From the NCBI GenBank assembly GCA_964617355.1, contig CAZTXP010000146.1, positions 6,371 to 70,370 of the forward strand: a stretch of 64,000 nucleotides of DNA. The letters are read 5' to 3'. Both the position numbers and the translations under genes were made by a program. Origin of the DNA: CAZTDU01 sp964617355. Lineage in GTDB: Bacteria > Pseudomonadota > Gammaproteobacteria > Burkholderiales > SG8-39. How positions within the stretch are numbered: position 1 is the stretch's first letter; the number at the start of each line of letters is the position of its first letter. Shown here one piece after another: positions 35,386 through 43,524 of the stretch. Under the pieces are notes generated by a model. The model did not search any database and was not told the origin of the DNA. It worked only from the letters and a program-made list of their open reading frames with translations.

Positions 35386-35426
35386 AGTATGGAAGGGCGG
35401 GGTGGTTCGCACTTGAGGCAGGTCAA
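35386..35426 (-). promoter_or_regulatory. Predicted FNR/Anr-dependent promoter of the hox-hyp operon
   Basis: The palindromic box TTGACCTGCCTCAA (minus strand, 35426-35413) matches the FNR consensus TTGAT-N4-ATCAA at 8 of 10 positions. On the minus strand a CATACT -10-like hexamer follows at 35391-35386, which places the start near 35379 and the box centre near -41, the class II activator position. The operon would be switched on at low oxygen. The same box lies 66-79 nt upstream of the divergent dehydrogenase gene, with TATCCT at 35453-35458, so it could act on both sides. Confidence 0.55.
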
Positions 35427-35491
35427 GCCTGCGGCGGCGTCCGGGCTTGGCTTATCCTCGCGTCTTTCGTTTTCGACCCTTGGAGCGACGA

Positions 35492-36442
35492 ATGACCCGC
35501 GTGCTGATCTGGGCGAAAGACCCTGCTCCCTACCGGGCGGCGCTGGAGCGCGCCGGACTCGGCGGCCGGCTGGTCATCGACACCGCGAAGGTGGGCGAGA
35601 AGCCGTCGCCCGAGGCGCTGGCGGGCGCCGAGGTGCTGATGGCCGTGAACGTGCCGGCCGGGGCGGTGGGAGAGATGCCGAAGCTGCGCTGGGTGCAGTC
35701 CGGGTCGGTGGGCGTGGACCACTGGCTCTCGCGCCCGGACCTGAAGCCCGCAGTGCAGCTCACCTGCGCGCGCGGCACGCACCGCGTGTCGATGCCCGAG
35801 AACATCCTCGGCGCGTTGTTCAGCGCCACCAAGCCCTTCCTCGCGGCGGCCGAGCAGCAGAAGGCATCGAAGTGGGTGAACCGCGTCTCCGAGACGCTGG
35901 CCGGCAAGACGCTCGGCATCCTCGGCCTCGGCGCGATCGGCCTCGAAGTCGCGAAGAAGGCGGTCGCGCTCGAGATGCGCGTCGTCGGCACCAAGAAGAC
36001 GCCCGGCGCGCTGCCGAACGTGGAGAAGGCCTACGCGCCCGCGCAGATCGACGAAGTGCTGGCGCAGTCGGACTTCGTCGTGCTGCTCCTGCCGCTCACG
36101 CCCGAGACCGAGAACCTGATGGACGCCGCACGCTTCGCGAAGATGAAGCCAACGGCGTGGTTCATCAACTTCGGTCGCGGCGCCTCGGTGGTCGATGCCG
36201 ACCTGATCGCCGCGGTGAAGGCGAAGCGCATCGCCGGCGCGATCCTCGACGTGTTCCGCAAGGAGCCGCTGCCCGCCGACGACCCGTTCTGGACCGCCGA
36301 GGGCATCCGCGTGCTGCCGCACATCGGCGGCTTCCAGAAGGAGCGCGACGACATCGTCGCCGCGCAGTTCGTCGACAACATGCGCCGATTCCTCGACGGG
36401 CAGCCGCTCGCCGAGGTGGTGGACCGGGCTCGCGGGTATTGA
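35492..36442 (+). CDS. D-2-hydroxyacid dehydrogenase
   Basis: A 316-aa enzyme. The NAD(P)-binding motif GILGLGAIG (about 141-149) is intact, as are the catalytic Arg in NFGRGASVVD, Glu in FRKEPLP and His in LPHIGG. The basic residues after strand 2 (GTKKTPG) suggest NADPH. The subgroup resembles glyoxylate/hydroxypyruvate reductases. GGAG lies 6 nt before the ATG. Its stop overlaps the CHAT gene start (TGATG). Confidence 0.88.
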   Translation: MTRVLIWAKDPAPYRAALERAGLGGRLVIDTAKVGEKPSPEALAGAEVLMAVNVPAGAVGEMPKLRWVQSGSVGVDHWLSRPDLKPAVQLTCARGTHRVSMPENILGALFSATKPFLAAAEQQKASKWVNRVSETLAGKTLGILGLGAIGLEVAKKAVALEMRVVGTKKTPGALPNVEKAYAPAQIDEVLAQSDFVVLLLPLTPETENLMDAARFAKMKPTAWFINFGRGASVVDADLIAAVKAKRIAGAILDVFRKEPLPADDPFWTAEGIRVLPHIGGFQKERDDIVAAQFVDNMRRFLDGQPLAEVVDRARGY

Positions 36443-39414
36443 TGCCGCGACGGTTTGTCGCCCTTGCGGCCGCGCTCCTTGCCGTACTGGCCGTCGCGCC
36501 GGCGGTCGCGCAGGAAGACGAGGACGCGAACAGCGAGGCTCGCGCCGCCGCGAAGCAGGTGCTCGCGCGGCCGATCCCCCCCGAAACCGAGGTCGGCGTG
36601 CGGATCCAGGCGCTCTTCCAGCGCGCGGAAGCCTTTCGCGCGCTCGGCGACCTGCAGGGACAGGTCGGCGAATTGCGCAAGGCGCACGTCGCGGCGGGTG
36701 GGGGTCACGCCAGGGTCGCTCACCTACTCGCGAGCGCGACCCATCTCGCGGGCGACTGGGACGAGGCGCGCCGCATTCGCGAGGATCAGCTCACGCGGGA
36801 CCTGACACCGGTGGATCGCTTCACCCACCTCGTCGGCCTGGCCGGGTACCACGTCGAGCTCGCGGAGCTGTCGAAGGCCGAGTCGCGCCTCGAAGAAGCG
36901 CGCAAGCTCATGCTGGAGCGTCCCCGGAGCGCGTGGCACGACGCGATGTACAACTGGGCTCGCTCGCGCATCCTGGTGCTACGCGGCAAGCTGGGCGAGG
37001 CCGAGAGTGCGGCGCGACAGGGTGTCGTGGCGATCCAGCGCTATGTAGAGGAACGCGGGCCGAAGCCCGATCCGCAGCTGCTCTACCTGCGCAACCTCAT
37101 CGAGGCGCACCACGCGATCACGCTGCGCCGGCTCGCGCGCTTCACCGACGCCGAATGGGTACTCCGCGACACGCTCGGGCGCTCGACGCGCGAGACGGGG
37201 GCGGAATCGGTGCAATCCGCGCGCATCCTGGTCGACCTCGCCGAGAACCTGCTCCGGCAGGGGCGCGTGCGCGACGCGCAGGGATACCTCGAGCGTGCCG
37301 CCGCGGCCATTTCGAAGTCGGGCTTGAGCTCCTCGGCCCACGTCGCGAACCGGCACCTACTGCTGCGCGGATGGGCCGGCGCGCTTGCGGGTCGCGACGC
37401 CGACGCGATCGCCGCTTTCGAGGAACGTGCCCGCGGCATGCCGAAGACGGGCTGGAGCGGCTCGATCGTCTGGGGGTACGCGCAGGTCCGCCAGGGCAAC
37501 GCCGCCTCCGCCCTGCCGATGCTCGAGGAGCACTGGCGTCGCGCGCGAGCGCAATCGACCACCAGCTACACCGTGCGCGAAAGGGCCGGCATGTACGCGG
37601 TCGCGTTGCATCGCGCAGGACGCAAGGCCGAGGCGGCAAAGGTGTTCTCGGAGAACATGCCGGCGCTGGTCGAGATCCGGCGGCGGCAGCGCTCCGTGGA
37701 TCGCGCCGACGTGATGCTCGATACCTATGCGCGCTGGATCGTCGACGGATACCTCGAGCACCTCGCGGAACGGGCGGAGGGCGGCGACGCCGCCGCTGTC
37801 GAGACGGCGTTCGCGATGGCCGAGGCGGTGCGCGGCTCCGCGGTGCAGCGCGCGCTCTCGCTCGCCGCGACGCGCGCCAGCTTGCCCGACGCGGAACTGG
37901 CGGAGCTTGCGCGCGAGGAACAGGACCTCGGCAATCGCCACGGCTCGCTGAGCCGGATCGTGGAGGAACTTCTGCGGCGGCCCGCCGCGCTGCGTCCGGC
38001 GAGCACGATCGCCGCGATACGTTCCGATATCGAAGGCATCGGGCGCGAGCGAGAAGCGCTGCGCGCCCGGATCGCGCGCCAGTTCCCGCGCTATGCCGAC
38101 CTCATCGAGCCGCGCGCGGTCACCATGGAAACCGTGCGCGGCCTGCTGCGCCCTGGCGAGGCGCTGCTCGCCACCTATACCAGCGAGACCGAGACCTACG
38201 CCTGGGTGATCCGCGCATCCGGGCCGCCCCGCTTCGCGCGCGTGCGCGTCGGGTCGGCGGCCCTCGCGCAGGCGGTCGGCAAGCTCCGCCGCGCGCTCGA
38301 CGTGGGGAGCGCTTCGCTCGCCGCGTTCCCCGAGTTCGACGTCGAGGGCGCGCGCTCCCTGTACGACGCGCTGCTCAAGCCGGTGGAGGCGGGGTGGTCG
38401 GGGGCGGCGTCGTTGATAGCGGTGCCGCACGGCGCGCTCGCGCAATTGCCCCTCGCGCTGCTCCCGTCGCGGCCCGGCGCAATGGCGGCCGGATCTTTGC
38501 GCTTCGAGGGCTATCGCCGCGTGCATTGGCTGCTGCGCGACGTGGCCGTCGTGCAGCTTCCGACAGTGGGCGCGCTGGCGGCCCTGCGTCCATCCGGCGC
38601 GGTCGCTACAGGCGCGCGTGCCTCGCGCCCGTTCGCGGGATTCGGCGACCCGAGCTTTTCGCGCGCCTCGCCAAGCGCCGCCGCGAGCCGCGGGCTGTCG
38701 GTCCGCAACCGCGACATCGTGGCCGGCGGCGACCCGGCAAAGCCGGTGTCGGCGGCGGATTTCGCGCGGCTGCCGCCGCTGCCAGATACCGCGCTCGAGA
38801 TCCGCGAGGTCGCCGCTGCGCTGAAGGCGGACCCCACGGACATCGCCCTCGGCGCCGACGCGTCGGAGACCAACGTGAAATCGCGGCCGCTCGTCGACTA
38901 CCGCGTGATCATGTTCGCGACCCACGGGCTGGTGCCAGGCGAACTAGACGGGCTGACGCAGCCCGCGCTCGCGCTGTCGAACCCGGAACTCACCGGCGAG
39001 AAGGACGCCGACGGCCTGCTGACGCTGGATGAAGTCCTCGGACTGAAGCTCGATGCGGAGTGGGTCGTGCTGTCGGCCTGCAATACTGCGGCCGCCGACG
39101 GCGCGGGCAGCGAGGCGGTGTCGGGACTCGGCAGGGCGTTCTTCTTCGCCGGCGCGCGCAGCCTGCTGGTGTCGAATTGGCCGGTCGAGACGGTGAGCGC
39201 GCGGCTCATTACCACCGACGTCTTCCAGCGCCAGGCCAGGGACACGGGGCTTTCCCGTGCCGAGGCGTTGCGCCGCGCGATGCTCGATCTCGCCGATCGC
39301 GGTACCGCTAAGGATGCCTCGGGCCGCGACGCCTTCGCCTACGCGCACCCGATGTTCTGGGCGCCATTCACGCTGGTCGGCGACGGAGGACCCGCGTCGC
39401 CTGCGGCGCGCTAG
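36442..39414 (+). CDS. Secreted TPR-CHAT protein
   Basis: A 990-aa protein with signal peptide (AVLAVAPAVAQ), a long TPR-like helical region (residues about 40-480) and a C-terminal CHAT domain. The caspase-like dyad is visible: His in IMFATHGLV and Cys in VVLSACNTAAADG. The family end YAHPMFWAPFTLVGDG is present. CHAT proteins are caspase-HetF-type peptidases; cytoplasmic ones act in defence, but this one carries an export signal. It is coupled to the dehydrogenase upstream (TGATG). Function unknown. Confidence 0.85.
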   Translation: MPRRFVALAAALLAVLAVAPAVAQEDEDANSEARAAAKQVLARPIPPETEVGVRIQALFQRAEAFRALGDLQGQVGELRKAHVAAGGGHARVAHLLASATHLAGDWDEARRIREDQLTRDLTPVDRFTHLVGLAGYHVELAELSKAESRLEEARKLMLERPRSAWHDAMYNWARSRILVLRGKLGEAESAARQGVVAIQRYVEERGPKPDPQLLYLRNLIEAHHAITLRRLARFTDAEWVLRDTLGRSTRETGAESVQSARILVDLAENLLRQGRVRDAQGYLERAAAAISKSGLSSSAHVANRHLLLRGWAGALAGRDADAIAAFEERARGMPKTGWSGSIVWGYAQVRQGNAASALPMLEEHWRRARAQSTTSYTVRERAGMYAVALHRAGRKAEAAKVFSENMPALVEIRRRQRSVDRADVMLDTYARWIVDGYLEHLAERAEGGDAAAVETAFAMAEAVRGSAVQRALSLAATRASLPDAELAELAREEQDLGNRHGSLSRIVEELLRRPAALRPASTIAAIRSDIEGIGREREALRARIARQFPRYADLIEPRAVTMETVRGLLRPGEALLATYTSETETYAWVIRASGPPRFARVRVGSAALAQAVGKLRRALDVGSASLAAFPEFDVEGARSLYDALLKPVEAGWSGAASLIAVPHGALAQLPLALLPSRPGAMAAGSLRFEGYRRVHWLLRDVAVVQLPTVGALAALRPSGAVATGARASRPFAGFGDPSFSRASPSAAASRGLSVRNRDIVAGGDPAKPVSAADFARLPPLPDTALEIREVAAALKADPTDIALGADASETNVKSRPLVDYRVIMFATHGLVPGELDGLTQPALALSNPELTGEKDADGLLTLDEVLGLKLDAEWVVLSACNTAAADGAGSEAVSGLGRAFFFAGARSLLVSNWPVETVSARLITTDVFQRQARDTGLSRAEALRRAMLDLADRGTAKDASGRDAFAYAHPMFWAPFTLVGDGGPASPAAR

Positions 39415-39427
39415 GCTCCGGCCCGTC

Positions 39428-40786
39428 TCAGCGCACCTGCCGCCCCTGCAGGAAGATGCCGAGGTCGCGGTCGGCGTCGGCGATGTGGTCGAGCAGCCAG
39501 TCCTTGATGGTCTGCAGCACGGCGATCTCGTTGCCGGGCAGCATGCGCTCGCGCACGTGCGCGATCTCCTCTAGGAGGTGGCCGTGCAGCACGTGGTGCT
39601 CGTCGCGCGCCGGGTAGGCGTAGCGCGCCATGAAGCGCTCCTCGGTGGCGAAGTGGAAGCGCGTGTAGAGCAGCAGCTCCTCGAAGAGGTGCGCGACGTG
39701 GTCCGCCGCCTCGCCGGAGCGGATGGCCTCGTTCAGGCGGTTGGCCATCGCCACCAGGTTGCGGTGCTGGCGGTCGACCTCGGCGACGCCGATCTCGTGC
39801 GCGGCGGTGAACACCAGCCAGGGCTCGCTCGCGCCCTCGCCGTCGCGCGTTTCCGAGAAGGTGCAGCAGTTGCGGCCGCGCGCCTTGCTCGCGTACATCG
39901 CGTCGTCGGCCACCGCGACGAGGCGGTCGATCTCCATGCCGTTGTCCGGGAAGACGCCGATGCCGATGCTCGCGCCCAGCGTCGCCGTGCTGCCGTTGCC
40001 GAGGTCGATCGGCTCGCCGATCGCGGCGAGGATCTTGCGCGCCACCGGCTCGACGTCGGCGGCGTCGTCGATCTCGGCGAGCAGCACCGCGAATTCGTCG
40101 CCACCGACGCGCGCCACGGTGTCCATTTCGCGCACCGCGCGCAGCAGGCGCGTCGCCACGGCCTTGAGCGCGCGATCGCCCGCCTTGTGGCCGTGGCGGT
40201 CGTTCACCGGCTTGAAGCCGTCCATGTCGAGGAACAGCAGCGCGACCTTGCGCTGGCTGCGGCGCGCGGTGGCGATCGCGGTGGCGAGGCGGTCGTAGAG
40301 CAGGGTGCGGTTGGGCAGGTCGGTGAGGCGGTCGCGGAAGGCGAGGCGGCCGTAGAGGTCGGTGGCCGCGTGCAGCTTCGCCACCTGCGTGCGCAGCCGG
40401 TCGATGAGGCCGTAGAGCGTCGCGAACAGCGCGAAGTTGCCCAGCGCGTGCAGCGCGACGAGCTCGGGCGCGCCGTGCACCGCGTCCAGCCGCAGCGTGT
40501 AGTGCGTGCCGAGCGCCGTGGCCGCGAGCACCAGCACCCAGCCGGGGCGTCCGCCGCGCAGCCACGCATGGGCGGCGACCGGGATCGCGTAGACGACGAT
40601 GAAGGGGATCGCCGGGTGCCGCGTCACCTCGAGCCAGCCGATCGCGGCCAGCGGCACGAGCGCGAGCAGCAGGGCGAATGCGTCGAGCGCGAACTGCGGG
40701 CCGGCCGCCAGCAACTCGCGCGGCGCGGGCTCGTCCAGCGGGGCCGGTATCGCGGGGCCGGGCGTAGGCGTGGGCTGGGCGTACAT
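39428..40786 (-). CDS. Membrane diguanylate cyclase fused to bacteriohemerythrin
   Basis: A 452-aa protein with about four membrane segments (residues 34-128), a GGDEF domain with intact GGDEF (228-232) and inhibitory I-site RxxD (219-222), then a C-terminal hemerythrin domain whose di-iron ligands are His341, His378, Glu382, His397, His401, His434 and Asp439. Hemerythrin binds O2, so it is a likely oxygen- or redox-controlled c-di-GMP synthase. The cyclase precedes the sensor, unlike the N-terminal sensor arrangement I recall for Vibrio Bhr-DGC. ATG 40786 has GAGGA 7 nt upstream. Confidence 0.88.
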   Translation of the reverse strand: MYAQPTPTPGPAIPAPLDEPAPRELLAAGPQFALDAFALLLALVPLAAIGWLEVTRHPAIPFIVVYAIPVAAHAWLRGGRPGWVLVLAATALGTHYTLRLDAVHGAPELVALHALGNFALFATLYGLIDRLRTQVAKLHAATDLYGRLAFRDRLTDLPNRTLLYDRLATAIATARRSQRKVALLFLDMDGFKPVNDRHGHKAGDRALKAVATRLLRAVREMDTVARVGGDEFAVLLAEIDDAADVEPVARKILAAIGEPIDLGNGSTATLGASIGIGVFPDNGMEIDRLVAVADDAMYASKARGRNCCTFSETRDGEGASEPWLVFTAAHEIGVAEVDRQHRNLVAMANRLNEAIRSGEAADHVAHLFEELLLYTRFHFATEERFMARYAYPARDEHHVLHGHLLEEIAHVRERMLPGNEIAVLQTIKDWLLDHIADADRDLGIFLQGRQVR

Positions 40787-40895
40787 GTGTTCGTCCTCGG
40801 GCCGGGGCACGACAGGGCGGCGATCCCGCCCGTACTTTCCCGGCTACCGGGGATTACGGCATTGCGCGAGTCGGATTAAGGCCGAACCTTCGAAA

Positions 40896-40921
40896 GACGC
40901 GGGCCGCGCTTGCCGCGCGTC
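40896..40921 (-). terminator. Possible terminator after selD
   Basis: On the minus strand, 14 nt after the selD stop, GACGCG pairs with CGCGTC around a GC-rich loop and is followed by TTTCG. The U-run is short, so termination is uncertain. The rest of the 149-bp gap to 40786 shows nothing else. Confidence 0.35.
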
Positions 40922-40935
40922 AACGAATCGGACGC

Positions 40936-41982
40936 TCAGAGCAAGGCGATGTGGTGTTCCCGGCCGGGCCGCACCCGACCGACCTCGACCGCCGGCACGC
41001 CCCGGGCTCGCAGCGTGGCGAGCGCCGCGTCGAAGGCGGCGTCGGCGATGAAGCACAGCAGCCCGCCCGAGGTCTGCGGGTCGTAGAACAGGTCCACGAG
41101 GTCTTCCGGAACGCCGGGCCCGACGTTCACGCCCGGCGAGAAATGCGCGCGGTTCGACTTCATGCCGCCGCTGCGGTTCCTCGAGACGAGGTCGCGCACG
41201 CCGTCGAAGAGCGGCACGCGCGCGGCGTCGAATTCGATCGTCACGCCGCTCGCCTGCGCGACCTCGCTGCCGTGGCCGACGAGGCCGAAGCCGGTGACGT
41301 CGGTGCACGAATGCACCGCATCGTTCCCGATGAGCGCTTCCGCGGCCACCTTGTTCAGGGCGCGCATCGCCTCCACCGCCTGCGCCGCGAGCGCCTCGGG
41401 CGCGCGCCGGCCCTTGATCGCGGTGCCGATCACGCCGGTGCCGATGGGCTTGGTGAGCAGCAGGCGGTCGCCGGGCTTCGCGCCTGCGTTGCGCCAGATG
41501 CGCGCCGGGTCCACGGAGCCCGTGACCGAGTAGCCGAACTTCAGCTCGGGGTCCTGCACCGTGTGCCCGCCGAGCAGCGCGACGCCGGCCTCGCGCAGCT
41601 TGGAATGCCCGCCGCGGAAGATCGCGGCAATGGCGTCGACGCCGAGCACGCCCTTGGGGAATCCGGCGATCGCCAGCGCGGTGAGCGGCCGCCCGCCCAT
41701 CGCATAGACGTCGGACAGCGAATTCGCCGCCGCGATCTGCCCGTAGGTGAACGGGTCGTCGACGATCGGCGTGAAGAAGTCCACCGTCTGCACGAGCGCC
41801 GGCCCGCCCTCCCAGGCGTAGACGCCCGCGTCGTCCGCATCGCGGAAGTCGACGAGGACGCGCGGGTCGCTGTCGAGCGGGATGTCTCCCAGCACGTGGG
41901 AGAGCTCGCCTGCGGCGAGCTTGCTCGCTCAACCCGCGCAGGTGACGAGGTCGGTGAGGCGGGGGGTGTCGGGTGCGGTCAT
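40936..41982 (-). CDS. selD: Selenide, water dikinase SelD, itself a selenoprotein (Sec18 = UGA)
   Basis: A 348-aa enzyme making selenophosphate from selenide and ATP. The ATG is at 41982. Codons 15-21 read Cys-Ala-Gly-TGA-Ala-Ser-Lys, with TGA at 41931-41929 in the catalytic position. The frame continues to 40936 with all SelD blocks (VQTVDFFTPIVDDPFTYGQI, NSLSDVYAMGG, GHTVQDPELKFG, DPQTSGGLL). A conventional caller would start at 41895 and lose the active site. A SECIS-like hairpin follows the TGA. SelAB and tRNA-Sec must be elsewhere in the genome. Confidence 0.93.
41903..41921 (-). promoter_or_regulatory. SECIS-like hairpin in selD
   Basis: Seven nt after the UGA, the minus strand forms a perfect 8-bp stem AGCTCGCC/GGCGAGCT with a 3-nt loop GCA whose first base is G. 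Stem length, UGA-to-loop distance (about 15 nt) and a G at the start of the loop are close to those described for bacterial SECIS elements recognised by SelB. Confidence 0.7.
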
Positions 41983-42188
41983 GGCGTTTGGGCCGAACGG
42001 CCTGAAGGCGAGCGAGGCGGGGCAAGTACGGGTGCGCCCGAGCCCTGGTAGGTCGCGGGGGCTTCACGAACCATGCGCGTGAACGCGCAAAGGTCCTCGA
42101 GCCATTGCAGTTTGGCGAGATCCGGCACCGCGAGGTACGCGCGAATCTGCTCGTCGGTGACTTCGTACCGGTAGTCTTGCGCGTTCAT
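41979..42188 (-). CDS. Small protein paired with a nucleotidyltransferase, 69 aa
   Basis: A 69-aa protein with a helical core (TDEQIRAYLAVPDLAKLQWLEDLCAFTR) and a Pro/Ser-rich tail. Its start overlaps the stop of the nucleotidyltransferase gene and its stop overlaps the selD ATG (both ATGA), so three genes are coupled. The helical core resembles that of the 67-aa product at 55663-55866, which occupies the same place after the paralogous nucleotidyltransferase. Function unknown; it may be the partner or antidote of the nucleotidyltransferase. Confidence 0.65.
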   Translation of the reverse strand: MNAQDYRYEVTDEQIRAYLAVPDLAKLQWLEDLCAFTRMVREAPATYQGSGAPVLAPPRSPSGRSAQTP

Positions 42189-42679
42189 CGCTTGCCCAGA
42201 TCCTGCACCCGGCGCAAGGCCTCGATGTCGGATGCATCCTTCTGCCGACCGGTGCCGGTCTTCAGCGCCACCAGGTCGTCGATGGCGGCGATGTTCAGCA
42301 TCACGCCGCCGACGTCCTTGGATATGCGGTTCCGGTGCATTTGCTCGAAGGATACGACAGGCCGGACGATCACGTCGACCGTCGGGGACGTCGGCGACGG
42401 CGCGCGCAGGGCGAACGCAATCATGTGCTTCTCGCGTGCCCACTGGTCGAGTTGCGAGGCGTCGCACAGCGACTCGATCGACACCGGCAGAGAAGGGCGT
42501 AGCTCCATGCGCCTCGCGGCGCCGAGGAAGCGCTTCAGGTTCGCGTCATCCATCGCGAGGACGAGATCCACGTCCATCGTCGCGCGCTCGACGCCGTGCA
42601 GGTTGACCGCAAGGCCGCCGACGAGGACATAGTCGACCCCTTCTTCATGGAGTGCGCGGAAAAGGTCGAGGTAGAACAT
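42185..42679 (-). CDS. MNT/AbiEii-like nucleotidyltransferase
   Basis: A 164-aa protein. LVGGLAVNLHGVERATMDVDLVL has the GG and DxD pattern of the polymerase-beta-type nucleotidyltransferase fold as found in AbiEii-like and minimal nucleotidyltransferases. The third acidic residue is probably in TVDVIVRP. Such proteins often act in toxin-antitoxin pairs by nucleotidylating tRNA or the partner; in this case the target is unknown. It is coupled to the 69-aa gene and selD. Confidence 0.7.
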   Translation of the reverse strand: MFYLDLFRALHEEGVDYVLVGGLAVNLHGVERATMDVDLVLAMDDANLKRFLGAARRMELRPSLPVSIESLCDASQLDQWAREKHMIAFALRAPSPTSPTVDVIVRPVVSFEQMHRNRISKDVGGVMLNIAAIDDLVALKTGTGRQKDASDIEALRRVQDLGKR

Positions 42680-42709
42680 CGGATTCCGGCGATGTAGGCG
42701 GTATGCCGA

Positions 42710-43435
42710 TTATCCCAGCAAGTCCATGTCCACGCGGATGAAGTCGCCGCGATAGGTCAGCTCGCCGAGGTAGATCACGGTGCCGGCCGGGGAGCAGAAC
42801 ACGCGGCGCACTTCGGCCACGGGGGCCGATACCGCGATGTTGAGCACCGTGGCCGCATCCGCGCCGGCGGTGCCGATGGTGAGGATCTGCCGCGCCGAGC
42901 CGATGCGGACCTGCTTCAGGTCGGCCAGCACCGGGATGATCGGCTCCTTGCGAAAGCGCCTGGGCGCCAGGCGGAAGATGCGGTCGTCGAGGTAGGCCGA
43001 GATCACCGAATTCGATTGCCGGTCGCTGGCGTGGACGCGACGCAGGAAGCGGTACTTCGGCGCCGGCGTGCCGTCCCCGGGCTCCAGCCGCGGCGTGCCG
43101 AAGCCTTCCTCGAGCGGCAGCACGCGCGGCGCGAGCTTGCGGTAGAGCTCGGCGAGGCCGCGCAGCGAGGTCTCGACGCGCATCCGCGGGTGCACCTGGG
43201 GTTTCGCGCGCACGAAGGTGCCGCGGCCCTGTTCCGGCGCCACCAGTTTCTCGTCGCGCAGGATCTGCACCGCCTGGCGCACGGTGATCAGCCCGACGTC
43301 GAACTCCTTCGCGAGCGCGGGCAGGGTGGGGATCTGCGAGCCGACCGACCAGGCGCCCTTCACGATGCGCTCGCGCAGGGCGTCGGCCAGCTGGGCGTAG
43401 AGGGGGCTGGCGCTGTGCTTGAAGTAGCCGGGCAT
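42710..43435 (-). CDS. GntR-family regulator with UTRA domain
   Basis: A 241-aa HutC-type regulator: an N-terminal winged helix (PLYAQLADALRERIVKGAWSVGSQIPTLPALAKEF .. ITVRQAVQILRDEKLV .. GRGTFV) and a C-terminal UTRA effector domain (residues about 95-235). It is divergent from the Bug receptor and sulfatase-family genes and most likely represses them until their substrate is present. Confidence 0.87.
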   Translation of the reverse strand: MPGYFKHSASPLYAQLADALRERIVKGAWSVGSQIPTLPALAKEFDVGLITVRQAVQILRDEKLVAPEQGRGTFVRAKPQVHPRMRVETSLRGLAELYRKLAPRVLPLEEGFGTPRLEPGDGTPAPKYRFLRRVHASDRQSNSVISAYLDDRIFRLAPRRFRKEPIIPVLADLKQVRIGSARQILTIGTAGADAATVLNIAVSAPVAEVRRVFCSPAGTVIYLGELTYRGDFIRVDMDLLG

Positions 43436-43480
43436 GGAGGGGCCTCGGGCGAAGGATGCCGCAATCCCGGCCGGGTTGAC

Positions 43481-43491
43481 TAATCTGATTA
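43481..43491. promoter_or_regulatory. Inverted repeat, probable GntR operator
   Basis: TAATC-T-GATTA is a perfect 5-1-5 palindrome in the 89-bp divergent gap between the GntR gene and the Bug gene. It is flanked by AT-rich sequence (TTGACT before, ACTATAGAAC after) in an otherwise GC-rich region. UTRA-type regulators often bind AT-rich palindromes of this size next to their own gene. The -35/-10 assignment is not clear (TTGACT and TATAGA are only 12 bp apart). Confidence 0.5.
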
Positions 43492-43524
43492 ACTATAGAA
43501 CGATTGCCGGAGGAGGAGTCGACG

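Noticed and set aside
41903..41921. Strong hairpin in selD considered as a terminator
   Set aside because: It is inside a continuing coding frame, has no U-run, and sits at SECIS distance after an in-frame UGA.
41896..41982. UGA at codon 18 of selD considered as a real stop with restart at 41895
   Set aside because: The codons before the UGA encode the conserved SelD N-terminus with catalytic Cys in the same frame, so read-through is far more likely.
43476..43499. TTGACT and TATAGA as -35/-10 of the Bug gene
   Set aside because: Spacing is only 12 bp, too short for sigma70. The palindrome between them is reported instead.
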